From contig NZ_JABULX010000003.1 of the NCBI RefSeq assembly GCF_013328345.1, forward strand, positions 62,001 through 126,000: a stretch of DNA of 64,000 nt. The letters are read 5' to 3'. Positions 48,391-57,022 of the stretch are shown piece after piece; position 1 is the first letter of the stretch; every line of letters starts with the position of its first letter. The notes below the pieces were generated by a model that was not told the DNA's origin, made no database searches, and saw only the letters and a list, made by a program, of their open reading frames with translations. This DNA comes from Marinifaba aquimaris (GTDB lineage Bacteria > Pseudomonadota > Gammaproteobacteria > Enterobacterales > Alteromonadaceae). Position numbers and translations under genes: made by a program.

Positions 48391-49155
48391 ATGAAAAAAT
48401 CGAATTGGATAAAATTCGGCGGCATGGGTGTCGTTTTATATCTTGTCTTTCTTATTGCAACGATTCCTGCTCACCTGGTTGTAAGTCAAATTTCTGTGCC
48501 GAGAACGGTTCAGCTAGGAATGGTATCTGGCACTGTATGGGACGGTAAATTTAATGCGGTGCTTGTAAATGGGATATTACTGAAAAACGTTCGTTGGTCT
48601 TTTTCACCCAGTGCATTACTGACGGGCAAATTGGGTGTTGATTTTAAAATTAGCAATTCACGTCGCTCTAAACATGTCAGTGCAGAAGGTTTTGCCTACT
48701 TAGGTTTCAGTGGTTTTGCAACTGATGAGACTAAAGTTAATATTCCTGCAGCTCTGTTCAAACAGCGTTTTGGCTTGAGTATGATTGATAGCGTTACGGG
48801 GGTGATCAGAATTGACCTGGATCACTTTAGACCAGATCAGCCATACTGTGCTGAGCTGGATGGCAAAGTGAAATGGAAATCTGCTGAATTATCAGTGATG
48901 AATGCTCTGTATGAAGTAGGTGATATCAATTTAGATTTGAAATGCGCCGACGGTGGTATCGTTGCGCAGGTTAAGGGGGATGAAAAGTACTTATCGATGA
49001 ATGTCGAAATGCAAGTTCCTAGTCCTGGTCAAATCGAAGTCAATGGCCAAATTAAAGCCGGTGAAATGGCAGCTCCTCTGTTAGCCAATAGCCTAAGCTT
49101 TTTGGGACAAGCCAATGAAGAAGGCTTCTTCCCGGTTCAGTTTAAAAACTTCTAA
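48391..49155 (+). CDS. gspN: Type II secretion protein GspN
   Basis: The 254-residue protein has an N-terminal membrane anchor (KFGGMGVVLYLVFLIATIPAHLVV), followed by VQLGMVSGTVWDGKFNAVLVNGILLKNVRWSFSPSALLTGKLGVDF, the GspN signature, then SAELSVMNALYEVGDINLDLKCADGGI. It is an accessory periplasmic component found at the end of many gsp operons. Confidence 0.93.
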   Translation: MKKSNWIKFGGMGVVLYLVFLIATIPAHLVVSQISVPRTVQLGMVSGTVWDGKFNAVLVNGILLKNVRWSFSPSALLTGKLGVDFKISNSRRSKHVSAEGFAYLGFSGFATDETKVNIPAALFKQRFGLSMIDSVTGVIRIDLDHFRPDQPYCAELDGKVKWKSAELSVMNALYEVGDINLDLKCADGGIVAQVKGDEKYLSMNVEMQVPSPGQIEVNGQIKAGEMAAPLLANSLSFLGQANEEGFFPVQFKNF

Positions 49156-49161
49156 TTAAGA

Positions 49162-49497
49162 CTATAGCCCAGCGATTAACGCCAAAGTATCTCGTTGGGC
49201 TTGCTCTAAATTAGCTAGCTCTCCATCACTAGGCAATTGCTCTGCTCTGAGCTTATTATCAATTGCCGCACAAGTCTCAGAAAACAGCTTTAAACTTAAA
49301 TTTGCAGCCGTGCCTTTTAATGTGTGGATATGCGTATGAGCTTGCTGGAAGTCCTGTTGCGCTAACAGGGTTTGCAGCCCATCAAAACAACCTTGTACAT
49401 CTTTTTCAAAATGCTTGAGTAGCATAACGAGCATTTCTTCGTTGTTAGCTAAGCGCTCTAGCGCTTCCTCTTTATCAAACACTGTTAATCCAGACAT
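49162..49497 (-). CDS. Hpt (histidine phosphotransfer) domain protein
   Basis: The 111-residue four-helix protein has the phospho-accepting His in HIHTLKGTAANLSLKLFSETC, preceded by LLKHFEKDVQGCFDGLQTLL. It would relay phosphate between a hybrid kinase and a response regulator; no such partner is adjacent. It is convergent with gspN with only 6 bp between stops and no hairpin terminator. Confidence 0.9.
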   Translation of the reverse strand: MSGLTVFDKEEALERLANNEEMLVMLLKHFEKDVQGCFDGLQTLLAQQDFQQAHTHIHTLKGTAANLSLKLFSETCAAIDNKLRAEQLPSDGELANLEQAQRDTLALIAGL

Positions 49498-49732
49498 TCT
49501 CGTTTCCGTGTTCTAACTAATTGAATTGCACATGATTTAATAAATATAGTGCGATACCTGAGTTATTTAAACACTAACAGTAAACTAATTTTCTATTAGC
49601 TAATCCTGTACTTTGGCTAATTGTTAAAACAAAAGGTTATAAGTAAAATTTTGTTTAAATGGCAAACGTATGTTATTTATTACAAATCAAATAGCGAAAG
49701 CTATATACTTTAAATTGCATAAGGTTGCATTT

Positions 49733-49813
49733 GTGAAATTACTTTCTTTAGTCCTAGTCATTATTAACGTGGTGGTCATTATTATCCCATCGCGGGGGAC
49801 TTGTTCGGACTAA
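49733..49813 (+). CDS. ilvL: ilv operon leader peptide
   Basis: The 26-residue leader starts with GTG, with AAGG 8 bases upstream. It is loaded with regulatory codons: MKLLSLVLVIINVVVIII, then PSRGTCSD and TAA. Runs of Leu, Val and Ile codons let ribosome stalling sense all three branched-chain aminoacyl-tRNAs, as in E. coli ilvL. CTTTAGTCC (49746-49754) inside it pairs perfectly with GGACTAAAG (49807-49815) at its end. A terminator follows at 49834. Confidence 0.93.
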   Translation: MKLLSLVLVIINVVVIIIPSRGTCSD

Positions 49814-49833
49814 AGAAAAAGAAACCGAATACC

Positions 49834-49867
49834 AGCCCCCCGCACCGCAAGGTTCGGGGGGCTTTTT
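49834..49867 (+). promoter_or_regulatory. ilv attenuator (terminator with competing antiterminator)
   Basis: AGCCCCCCG-C-ACC pairs with GGT-T-CGGGGGGCT around loop GCAA and is followed by T5ATT. The upstream GCGGGGG (49792-49798), inside the leader gene, can pair instead with CCCCCGC (49837-49843) and would break the terminator. Stalling at the Val/Ile codons would free that antiterminator. This is the classic attenuation layout. Confidence 0.9.
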
Positions 49868-49977
49868 ATTAGGTCTTTCTAAAACTAAAAAATATAAAAA
49901 AACAAAAATACATATCGCTCTGGAATAACAAAAACAACAAAGAGTGGATTGCATAGCTATAAGCGGGAAGGAAAGTA

Positions 49978-51618
49978 ATGACAGGCGCACAGCTGGTTCT
50001 AAAAGTCTTACAACAACATGGTATTAAGCATGTGTTCGGTTATCCGGGCGGTGCAATCATGCCTATCTATGATGCTTTATACGACTCTGAAGTAGAGCAT
50101 TTTTTATGTCGTCACGAGCAAGGTGCTGCATTTTCTGCAGTTGGTTATGCGCGTTCAACCAACTCTGTTGGCGTATGCATGGCGACATCAGGTCCAGGTG
50201 CTACCAACCTAGTGACAGGTTTGGGCGATGCGTTACTTGATTCAATTCCAGTTGTTGCTATCACAGGACAAGTATTTAGCTCGCTTATGGGAACCGATGC
50301 ATTCCAAGAAATGGACGTACTTGGTATGTCGCTAGCGGTTACTAAGCATAGCTTTGTTGTTGAAGATATCAGCGAACTTGCATCAACTTTACATCAAGCG
50401 TTTGAATTGGCTCAATCAGGCCGACCAGGTCCAGTACTTGTTGATATTCCAAAAGATATTCAAGTAGGTGCAGTGGATTTTGAACCTTACCCAATACCAG
50501 AAAAGCAAATTCCAGTATTTGAACCTGATTTAGTCGAGCAAGCAAAAGCATTGATCGCCGCTGCGAAAAAACCAATATTTTATGTTGGTGGAGGCGTGGG
50601 CATGGCTGACAGTATCGAGCAGCTTAATGCGCTATTGGACTATACACAGATTCCTGCAGCAGCCACTTTAAAAGGTTTAGGTACGATAGACCCTAGCTAC
50701 CCACACTACATTGGTTTTATGGGAATGCATGGCTCAAAAGCAACCAATATGGCTGTTCAAGAGTGTGACCTTCTAATTTGTACCGGTGCGCGTTTTGATG
50801 ACCGAGTCACGGGTAAATTAGATACTTTCGCACCAAATGCCAAAGTCATTCACTTAGATATAGATAAAGCTGAATTTGGCAAATTACGCCAACCTGACGT
50901 TGCTATTCGCGGTGACTTTAGAGAGCTACTCCCTGCTTTAGCTGTTAAAACAGATATTGCTCAGTGGCAAGCCAAGTGTTCAGCCTTAAAAACTGAACAT
51001 GCATGGCGATATGACGCGCCTGGTGAAGGTATCTATGCGCCGGCTTTGTTAAACCAGTTAAGTAGCAAATTACCTCATGATCACGTTGTATCTTGTGATG
51101 TAGGACAACATCAAATGTGGGTTGCACAGCATATGCAATTTACTTCTCCACGCAATCACTTAACCAGTGGTGGTGCAGGGACGATGGGCTTTGGTTTGCC
51201 AGCAGCAATTGGCGCTCAAATTGCACGTCCAGATACTATGTCTGTGGTGGTTTCAGGTGACGGTTCATTCATGATGAATGTGCAAGAACTGGGCACGATT
51301 AAACGCTTCCGCTTGCCTATTAAAATTGTCCTTATCGATAACCAAAGACTTGGCATGGTAAAACAATGGCAAGAGCTGTTTTTTGAAGAGCGTTACTCTG
51401 AGACTAACCTGTCAGATAACCCTGACTTTTTAACACTGGCGAAGGCGTTTGATATTCCATCAAAAACGATTCACAGCAAATTTGATGTTGAAGCGGGTAT
51501 TGACGCTTTAATTAATACAGATGGCCCATTTTTATTACATGTAGCCATCGATGAAAAAGAAAACGTTTGGCCATTAGTTGCGCCAGGCAAAGCTAACCAC
51601 GAAATGATAGAGGGATAA
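49978..51618 (+). CDS. ilvG: Acetolactate synthase II large subunit
   Basis: The 546-residue ThDP enzyme makes acetolactate and acetohydroxybutyrate. Motifs: [41 protein letters not shown] with the ThDP Glu, [15 protein letters not shown], and the ThDP-Mg site [22 protein letters not shown], then [16 protein letters not shown]. It is intact, unlike the frameshifted E. coli K-12 copy. First structural gene after the attenuator. Confidence 0.97.
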   Translation: MTGAQLVLKVLQQHGIKHVFGYPGGAIMPIYDALYDSEVEHFLCRHEQGAAFSAVGYARSTNSVGVCMATSGPGATNLVTGLGDALLDSIPVVAITGQVFSSLMGTDAFQEMDVLGMSLAVTKHSFVVEDISELASTLHQAFELAQSGRPGPVLVDIPKDIQVGAVDFEPYPIPEKQIPVFEPDLVEQAKALIAAAKKPIFYVGGGVGMADSIEQLNALLDYTQIPAAATLKGLGTIDPSYPHYIGFMGMHGSKATNMAVQECDLLICTGARFDDRVTGKLDTFAPNAKVIHLDIDKAEFGKLRQPDVAIRGDFRELLPALAVKTDIAQWQAKCSALKTEHAWRYDAPGEGIYAPALLNQLSSKLPHDHVVSCDVGQHQMWVAQHMQFTSPRNHLTSGGAGTMGFGLPAAIGAQIARPDTMSVVVSGDGSFMMNVQELGTIKRFRLPIKIVLIDNQRLGMVKQWQELFFEERYSETNLSDNPDFLTLAKAFDIPSKTIHSKFDVEAGIDALINTDGPFLLHVAIDEKENVWPLVAPGKANHEMIEG

Positions 51619-51621
51619 CAA

Positions 51622-51879
51622 ATGAGTCATACATTTAACATTATTGCGAAACAACAACCGGCAATGTTAGAGCGTGTCCTTCGCGTCGTCCGTCATCGTG
51701 GTTTTAATTTACAAAGTCTAAATGTGGCTGATTGCACCGAGTCTGGAAATGTTGAAATTGAATTGACAGTTTCTGGTGTAAGACCAATAGAAACACTGCA
51801 AAAGCAGCTCGATAAGTTATATGATATCGCTCATTTAGAATTAACAAGCGCAGCCGATGCCGTTGCGATCCGTGCATAA
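51622..51879 (+). CDS. ilvM: Acetolactate synthase II small subunit
   Basis: The 85-residue ACT-type regulatory subunit reads FNIIAKQQPAMLERVLRVVRHRGFNLQSLNV and GNVEIELTVSGVRPIETLQKQLDKLYDI. It follows ilvG by 3 bp and is required for activity of the large subunit. Confidence 0.95.
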   Translation: MSHTFNIIAKQQPAMLERVLRVVRHRGFNLQSLNVADCTESGNVEIELTVSGVRPIETLQKQLDKLYDIAHLELTSAADAVAIRA

Positions 51880-51896
51880 TTAGGAAGTATCCAGCT

Positions 51897-52823
51897 ATGA
51901 GTAAACAAAACCCAGAATTAATTTGGCACAATGGTGAAATCAAACCTTGGGATGAGGCGAGTGTTCACGTGTCTTGTCATGCTATCCACTATGGTACTTC
52001 AGTCTTTGAAGGTGTGCGTTGTTACAACACGCCTAAAGGCCCTGCGATCTTCCGTTTAAAAGAGCACACGCGTCGTTTATTCGACTCTGCAAAAATCTAC
52101 CGCTTTGACCTAGGTTTCACTGAAGATGAAATCAATCAAGCGTGTAAAGACATCGTTCGTGAAAACGGTTTCAAAGATGCTTACTTGCGCCCATTTGGTT
52201 TCCTAGGTGCACATGGCTTAGGTATCAACCCGCCAAAAGTACCATTAGATGTATCAGTTATCGCCTTAGAGTGGGGTGCTTACTTAGGTGAAGAAAGCTT
52301 AGAAAAAGGCGTTGATGCTGCGATCACTTCTTGGAATCGCTTAGCGCCAAATACTATGCCTACAGGTGCAAAAGCCGGTGGTAACTACCTGTCTTCGCTT
52401 CTGATCACAACTGAAGCAAAGCGTCACGGCTATGTTGAAGGTATCGGTTTAGATTCAAATGGCTGTATCTCTGAAGGTGCAGGTGAGAACTTATTTGTCG
52501 TTCGCGATGGTGTGATCTCTACACCACCAGTAACGGCCTCAATTTTACCAGGTATCACCCGTGATACTTTAATGTCTATCGCTAAAGATATGGGCTACGA
52601 GGTACGCGAACAAGCATTACCACGTGAAGCTTTATACTTAGCAGACGAAGTATTTATGTGTGGTACAGCCGCAGAAGTAGTACCTGTTCGCAGTGTTGAC
52701 CAAATCGAAGTGGGCAATGGCGCACGTGGCCCAATCACTGAGAAAATTCAAAAAGCTTACTTCGACCTTGTTAAAGGTGTAAGTGAAGATAAGCATGGTT
52801 GGTTGCACTATATCAACGACTAG
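51897..52823 (+). CDS. ilvE: Branched-chain amino acid aminotransferase
   Basis: The 308-residue fold type IV PLP enzyme shows IWHNGEIKPWDEASVHVSCHAIHYGTSVFEGVRCY, RPFGFLGAHGLGINP, the catalytic Lys in PTGAKAGGNYLSSLL, and LDSNGCISEGAGENLFVV, EVFMCGTAAEVVPV. It performs the last step of Ile, Val and Leu synthesis. Confidence 0.98.
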   Translation: MSKQNPELIWHNGEIKPWDEASVHVSCHAIHYGTSVFEGVRCYNTPKGPAIFRLKEHTRRLFDSAKIYRFDLGFTEDEINQACKDIVRENGFKDAYLRPFGFLGAHGLGINPPKVPLDVSVIALEWGAYLGEESLEKGVDAAITSWNRLAPNTMPTGAKAGGNYLSSLLITTEAKRHGYVEGIGLDSNGCISEGAGENLFVVRDGVISTPPVTASILPGITRDTLMSIAKDMGYEVREQALPREALYLADEVFMCGTAAEVVPVRSVDQIEVGNGARGPITEKIQKAYFDLVKGVSEDKHGWLHYIND

Positions 52824-52842
52824 AAGCGTCATAGCTGAAATT

Positions 52843-52926
52843 TATACGGCATTGTCGTCGCTTTTCGCCCCAATCACTTATATTCATAAGCTCATGGGGT
52901 CTCAAAGCTAGACGGCTTTGTCTAAA
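52843..52926 (+). repeat. Interspersed hairpin repeat, copy B (ilvE-ilvD gap)
   Basis: Head TATACGGCATTGTC, outer stem CCCCA (52868-52872) / TGGGG (52895-52899), inner stem CTTAT/ATAAG around ATTC, and tail GACGGCTTTGTCTAAA (52911-52926). The offsets match copy A: 25 bases from head start to stem, and 16 from right arm to tail. Loop sequences differ, so the structure rather than the loop is conserved. Confidence 0.85.
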
Positions 52927-52978
52927 TCTCATCTATCTTGCTTAATTAAAGCGATGAGAGTTGTCGGAGGGAAGAAAC

Positions 52979-53047
52979 ATGCCCTCTTGCTAACTAAGTT
53001 AGCGGTAAGACCACGGAATTCATTTTTATTAAATTGGGCTAAGCCCA
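52979..53047 (+). promoter_or_regulatory. ilvD leader: minicistron, hairpin and palindrome
   Basis: An ATG at 52979 with a strong GGAGGGAAG site opens a four-residue frame (MPSC, stop at 52991). The frame runs into a hairpin GCTAAC/GTTAGC (52989-53003). A 13-bp palindrome TGGGCT-A-AGCCCA lies at 53035-53047, 30 bp before ilvD. These could be leader control or an operator; none is a known motif to me. Confidence 0.35.
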
Positions 53048-53076
53048 GTTAAAACAGATAAAGGCAGGACAAAATT

Positions 53077-54921
53077 ATGCCAAAGTTAAGATCTGCAACT
53101 TCTACTCAAGGCCGTAATATGGCTGGTGCCCGTGCACTATGGCGTGCAACGGGTGTTAAAGACGGTGATTTCGGAAAACCAATCATCGCAGTTGCTAACT
53201 CATTCACACAATTTGTACCGGGTCACGTACATTTAAAAGACTTAGGTCAATTAGTTGCTCGTTCTATCGAAGAAGCGGGCGGTTTAGCAAAAGAGTTCAA
53301 TACTATCGCTGTTGATGACGGTATCGCAATGGGCCACGACGGTATGCTTTACAGCTTACCTTCACGTGATTTAATTTCTGATTCAGTTGAATACATGGTT
53401 AACGCTCACTGTGCCGATGCGTTAGTGTGTATCTCTAACTGTGACAAGATCACGCCGGGCATGTTAAATGCGGCAATGCGTTTAAATATCCCTGTAATCT
53501 TTGTCTCAGGTGGTCCAATGGAGGCAGGTAAAACTAAGCTTTCAGATAAGATCATTCACTTAGACTTAGTTGATGCGATGATCGCAGGTGCAAACCCTGA
53601 TGTATCAGACGAAGACAGTGAAAAAATTGAACGTTCAGCTTGTCCTACCTGTGGTTCATGTTCAGGTATGTTCACAGCTAACTCAATGAACTGTTTAACA
53701 GAAGCGTTAGGTTTATCACTACCGGGTAATGGTTCAACATTAGCAACACACGCTGATCGTGAAAAGTTATTTATCAATGCTGGTAAGCGTATTGTTGAGC
53801 TGTGTAAAGAGTATTACGAGAATGACAACGAAGCGGTATTACCACGTAATATTGCTGGTCGTAAGTCATTTGAAAATGCCATGGCGTTAGATATCGCTAT
53901 GGGTGGTTCAACCAATACTATCTTGCATTTATTAGCAGCAGCACAAGAAGGTGAAATCGATTTCACTATGGCTGATATTGATGAAATGTCACGTCGTATT
54001 CCACACCTAAGCCGAGTTGCTCCTGCGGGTAATGATTACCATATGGAAGACGTTCACCGCGCAGGTGGCGTAATTGGTATCTTAGCTGAGTTAAACCGTG
54101 GCGGTTTACTTAATAATGAAGTAAGCCATGTAGTTGGCGGTACAATGCAAGATGTCATTGCTAAGTACGATATCGTTACCACTGAAGATGAAGATATTAA
54201 AACTTTCTACCGTGCAGGTCCTGCGGGTATTCGTACCACACAAGCTTTCTCACAAGATTGTCGTTACCCAACATTAGATGATGACCGTGAAGGCGGTTGT
54301 ATTCGCAACGTTGAAAACGCCTATTCTAAAGACGGTGGCTTAGCGGTACTAGACGGTAATATCGCGATTGACGGTTGTATCGTTAAAACGGCTGGTGTTG
54401 ATAAAGAATGTTTAACATTCGAAGGTCCTGCCCACGTATTTGAAAGCCAAGATGCTGCAGTTAAAGGCATTTTAGGTGATGAAGTAAAAGCCGGTGAAGT
54501 CGTTGTTATTCGCTACGAGGGTCCAAAAGGTGGTCCAGGTATGCAAGAGATGCTTTACCCAACAACTTACCTTAAATCAAAAGGTTTAGGTAAGCAGTGT
54601 GCATTAATCACTGACGGTCGTTTCTCTGGTGGTACATCTGGTTTATCTATCGGTCACATCTCACCAGAAGCGGCTAGTGGCGGTGCAATTGGTTTAGTTA
54701 AAGATGGCGATATCATCAAGATTGATATTCCAAACCGTTCAATCGTGTTAGATATCTCTGATGAAGAGTTAGCACAGCGTCGCATCGAGCAAGACGAAAA
54801 AGGCTGGAAACCAGCTGTTTCTCGTGAACGTAAAGTGACTTTAGCACTTAAGCAGTTTGCGATGTTTGCAACATCTGCTGATAAAGGTGCAGTGCGCGAT
54901 AAGAGTAAATTTGAAGACTAA
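53077..54921 (+). CDS. ilvD: Dihydroxy-acid dehydratase
   Basis: The 614-residue Fe-S enzyme forms 2-keto acids in Ile and Val synthesis. [23 protein letters not shown] at the start, cluster cysteines in [13 protein letters not shown] and [19 protein letters not shown], then [13 protein letters not shown] and the C-terminal [23 protein letters not shown] are seen. AGGCAGGA lies before the ATG. A 253-bp gap separates it from ilvE, filled by repeat copy B and leader elements. Confidence 0.98.
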   Translation: MPKLRSATSTQGRNMAGARALWRATGVKDGDFGKPIIAVANSFTQFVPGHVHLKDLGQLVARSIEEAGGLAKEFNTIAVDDGIAMGHDGMLYSLPSRDLISDSVEYMVNAHCADALVCISNCDKITPGMLNAAMRLNIPVIFVSGGPMEAGKTKLSDKIIHLDLVDAMIAGANPDVSDEDSEKIERSACPTCGSCSGMFTANSMNCLTEALGLSLPGNGSTLATHADREKLFINAGKRIVELCKEYYENDNEAVLPRNIAGRKSFENAMALDIAMGGSTNTILHLLAAAQEGEIDFTMADIDEMSRRIPHLSRVAPAGNDYHMEDVHRAGGVIGILAELNRGGLLNNEVSHVVGGTMQDVIAKYDIVTTEDEDIKTFYRAGPAGIRTTQAFSQDCRYPTLDDDREGGCIRNVENAYSKDGGLAVLDGNIAIDGCIVKTAGVDKECLTFEGPAHVFESQDAAVKGILGDEVKAGEVVVIRYEGPKGGPGMQEMLYPTTYLKSKGLGKQCALITDGRFSGGTSGLSIGHISPEAASGGAIGLVKDGDIIKIDIPNRSIVLDISDEELAQRRIEQDEKGWKPAVSRERKVTLALKQFAMFATSADKGAVRDKSKFED

Positions 54922-54941
54922 ATTACTTCGCTACTGAGCTT

Positions 54942-54998
54942 GATACGGCATTGTCCGCATTGCTCAAACTCATTAGCTTTGTAATTAATATGGGTTGG
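54942..54998 (+). repeat. Interspersed hairpin repeat, diverged copy C (ilvD-ilvA gap)
   Basis: The head ATACGGCATTGTC (54943-54955) is identical to copies A and B. Stem arms CAAACTCAT (54965-54973) and ATGGGTTGG (54990-54998) pair at 8 of 9 positions including one G-U, with a sequence different from the other copies. The tail is degenerate. Confidence 0.6.
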
Positions 54999-55024
54999 TT
55001 CTGCCTGCTCAAACTAAAAAATTT

Positions 55025-55046
55025 AAGGTCGGTTTTTACCGACCTT
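55025..55046 (+). terminator. Internal terminator-like hairpin before ilvA
   Basis: A perfect 9-bp stem AAGGTCGGT/ACCGACCTT with loop TTTT is followed by ATTGTTTG. It lies 31 bp before ilvA and may lower ilvA expression relative to ilvD. Confidence 0.65.
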
Positions 55047-55076
55047 ATTGTTTGACCAAAACAAACAAGACGTTAA

Positions 55077-56636
55077 ATGACTATGACTGATACAAAGACA
55101 ACACCGATAAGTGCAGATGAGTACTTGCGCAAGATCTTACTTGCGCCAGTTTATGATGTGGCACGCAATACAGACTTAGACTTTATGCCTAAACTCGCTG
55201 AGCGTTTGCATCATGACATTTGGCTTAAGCGTGAAGATCAGCAACCGGTTAAGTCGTTTAAGTTACGTGGTGCATATAATAAATTGGCCTCACTGAGCCA
55301 GGAACAAAGAGATCTTGGCGTCATTGCAGCATCTGCGGGTAACCATGCGCAAGGTCTAGCGATGTCGGCTAATAAGATGCAGGTTAAGGCAACAATTGTA
55401 ATGCCTGAAACAACACCTGACATTAAGGTCAATGCAGTGCGCCGCTTTGGTGGTTATTGGGTTAACGTAGTTTTACACGGTAAAAACTTTGATGCCGCTA
55501 GTGCTGAAGCGAGTCGATTATCCGCTCATCATGGATTAACTATGGTTCATCCTTTTGATGACCCTGATGTTATCGCTGGTCAGGGTACGATAGGTAAAGA
55601 GCTTTTTGACGCCAAGCGCGATATCGATACCATTTTTATTGCTGTTGGTGGCGGTGGCTTAGTGGCAGGTATCGGTGCCTATATTAAGCAGCTTAACCCT
55701 GATGTACGCATTGTTGCTGTTGAAGCAGAAGAATCAGCATGCTTAAAAGCGGCTTTTGAAAAAGGCGAGCAAACCACACTAGATAAAGTAGGGATTTTTG
55801 CTGACGGTGTTGCAGTAAGGCGCATTGGTGCAGAAACGCTGCGTTTATGTCAGCAATATGTTGATGAAGTGATTACGGTTTCCTCTGATGAAATTTGTGC
55901 CGCAATAAAAGATATTTTTGATGATACTCGTGCAATTGCCGAGCCTGCCGGTGCTATCTCAGTTGCGGGGATCAAAAAGTGGTTAGCTGATAATCCACAA
56001 ACAGAGCGTCAGCAATTAGCAGGTATCTTGTGTGGAGCGAATATTAATTTCCATACTTTGCGTTACGTTTCAGAGCGCTGTGAATTAGGTGAAGGCCGAG
56101 AAGCGATTATCGCTGCGACTATCCCTGAACAAAAAGGAGCATTTAGAGAGTTTTGTGCTGCATTGGGTGATAGAACCATTACTGAATTTAACTATCGCTA
56201 TTGCCCTAAAGGTGAAGCAAGTGTTTATGCTGGTGTGCGCTTACGCCGCGGTGAAGATGAGTTACAGGAGGTGTTTTCATCACTGACAGATGAAGGTATT
56301 AACTGGTTTGATTTAACTGATAACGAAGTGGCTAAACAGCATGTGCGTTACATGGTCGGTGGTCGTGTTGATGACTTACCTAATGAACGCTTGTATAGCT
56401 TTGTACTACCGGCTTTACCTGGAGCACTCGATAGCTTCCTAAATACGTTAGGTGGGCTTTGGAATATTACGCTATTCCATTATCGCAACCACGATGCGGC
56501 AGATGCTATGGTATTAGCTGGTTTTGATATTAAAGATGATGAAAAAGCCGAGTTTGAAAAGCACCTGCAAACAGTCGGTTATAAATTTGAAGAAGAAACA
56601 GATAACCCCGCTTATCGCTTTTTTCTTAAAAGTTAA
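55077..56636 (+). CDS. ilvA: Threonine ammonia-lyase (biosynthetic)
   Basis: The 519-residue PLP enzyme makes 2-oxobutanoate from threonine. The PLP Lys is in WLKREDQQPVKSFKLRGAYN; SAGNHAQGLAMSA and VGGGGLVAGIGAYIK bind the cofactor phosphate. Two C-terminal ACT-like domains (about 330-519: IPEQKGAFREFCAALG, FVLPALPGALDSFLNTLG) give isoleucine feedback control. The length matches E. coli IlvA. An ATG at 55083 is an alternative start. Confidence 0.97.
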   Translation: MTMTDTKTTPISADEYLRKILLAPVYDVARNTDLDFMPKLAERLHHDIWLKREDQQPVKSFKLRGAYNKLASLSQEQRDLGVIAASAGNHAQGLAMSANKMQVKATIVMPETTPDIKVNAVRRFGGYWVNVVLHGKNFDAASAEASRLSAHHGLTMVHPFDDPDVIAGQGTIGKELFDAKRDIDTIFIAVGGGGLVAGIGAYIKQLNPDVRIVAVEAEESACLKAAFEKGEQTTLDKVGIFADGVAVRRIGAETLRLCQQYVDEVITVSSDEICAAIKDIFDDTRAIAEPAGAISVAGIKKWLADNPQTERQQLAGILCGANINFHTLRYVSERCELGEGREAIIAATIPEQKGAFREFCAALGDRTITEFNYRYCPKGEASVYAGVRLRRGEDELQEVFSSLTDEGINWFDLTDNEVAKQHVRYMVGGRVDDLPNERLYSFVLPALPGALDSFLNTLGGLWNITLFHYRNHDAADAMVLAGFDIKDDEKAEFEKHLQTVGYKFEEETDNPAYRFFLKS

Positions 56637-56656
56637 TCGTCAAATAGACTAACGAT

Positions 56657-56682
56657 AAAACCCGCTAAAAGCGGGTTTTTTT
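56657..56682 (+). terminator. Terminator of the ilv operon
   Basis: AAAACCCGC/GCGGGTTTT around TAAAA is followed by further T residues, 21 bp past the ilvA stop. Confidence 0.92.
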
Positions 56683-56782
56683 ATTTTAAATTAAAAAAAG
56701 CTGCATCTTTTTTCAATTGGCGCCGTCTTTATTAGTAAGCAGGTCGATAGTACCTATTTACTCAGTCCCTTAGGAAGTCAAT

Positions 56783-56965
56783 ATGAATACGCAAAAAACT
56801 CAGAACAATAGCGAAATAAATCAAGTTCAATCAAATTGTCATTGTTGCTGTGACTGTCATTGTCAATGTGATTGCAACTGCACTTTGCAAAACTCAGCTT
56901 GTACCCAAAGTTGCAAATGCGATGCTCGTTCTGACACCAAGCCATCAACCCCGAGCTGTTGTTAA
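56783..56965 (+). CDS. Cys-rich metallothionein-like peptide
   Basis: The peptide has 60 residues, 14 of them Cys. A central block NCHCCCDCHCQCDCNC alternates Cys with His, Asp, Gln and Asn; further Cys follow in SACTQSCKC and at the C-terminus (SCC). The N-terminus is polar (Gln/Asn/Thr) without a signal peptide. An AGGAAG site precedes the ATG, so translation is likely. The composition points to metal binding as in metallothioneins, but the spacing does not match a metallothionein family I know. It lies 57 bp before a SigZ-like sigma gene whose product also has a Cys-rich tail. Confidence 0.75.
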   Translation: MNTQKTQNNSEINQVQSNCHCCCDCHCQCDCNCTLQNSACTQSCKCDARSDTKPSTPSCC

Positions 56966-56984
56966 ACCTAAGCTTAAAATTTTA

Positions 56985-57007
56985 AAGCGAGCTAATGCAG
57001 CTCGCTT
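56985..57007 (+). terminator. Hairpin between Cys-rich peptide gene and sigZ-like gene
   Basis: A perfect 9-bp stem AAGCGAGCT/AGCTCGCTT has a 5-base loop and no T-run. It probably sets relative expression or stabilises the upstream message rather than fully terminating. Confidence 0.5.
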
Positions 57008-57022
57008 GAGCCAGGAGAGAAA

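Noticed and set aside
47892-48425. 177-residue minus-strand open frame opposite gspM
   Set aside because: gspM is a clear family member with coupled start and stop. The antisense frame lacks a ribosome site and a coherent pattern.
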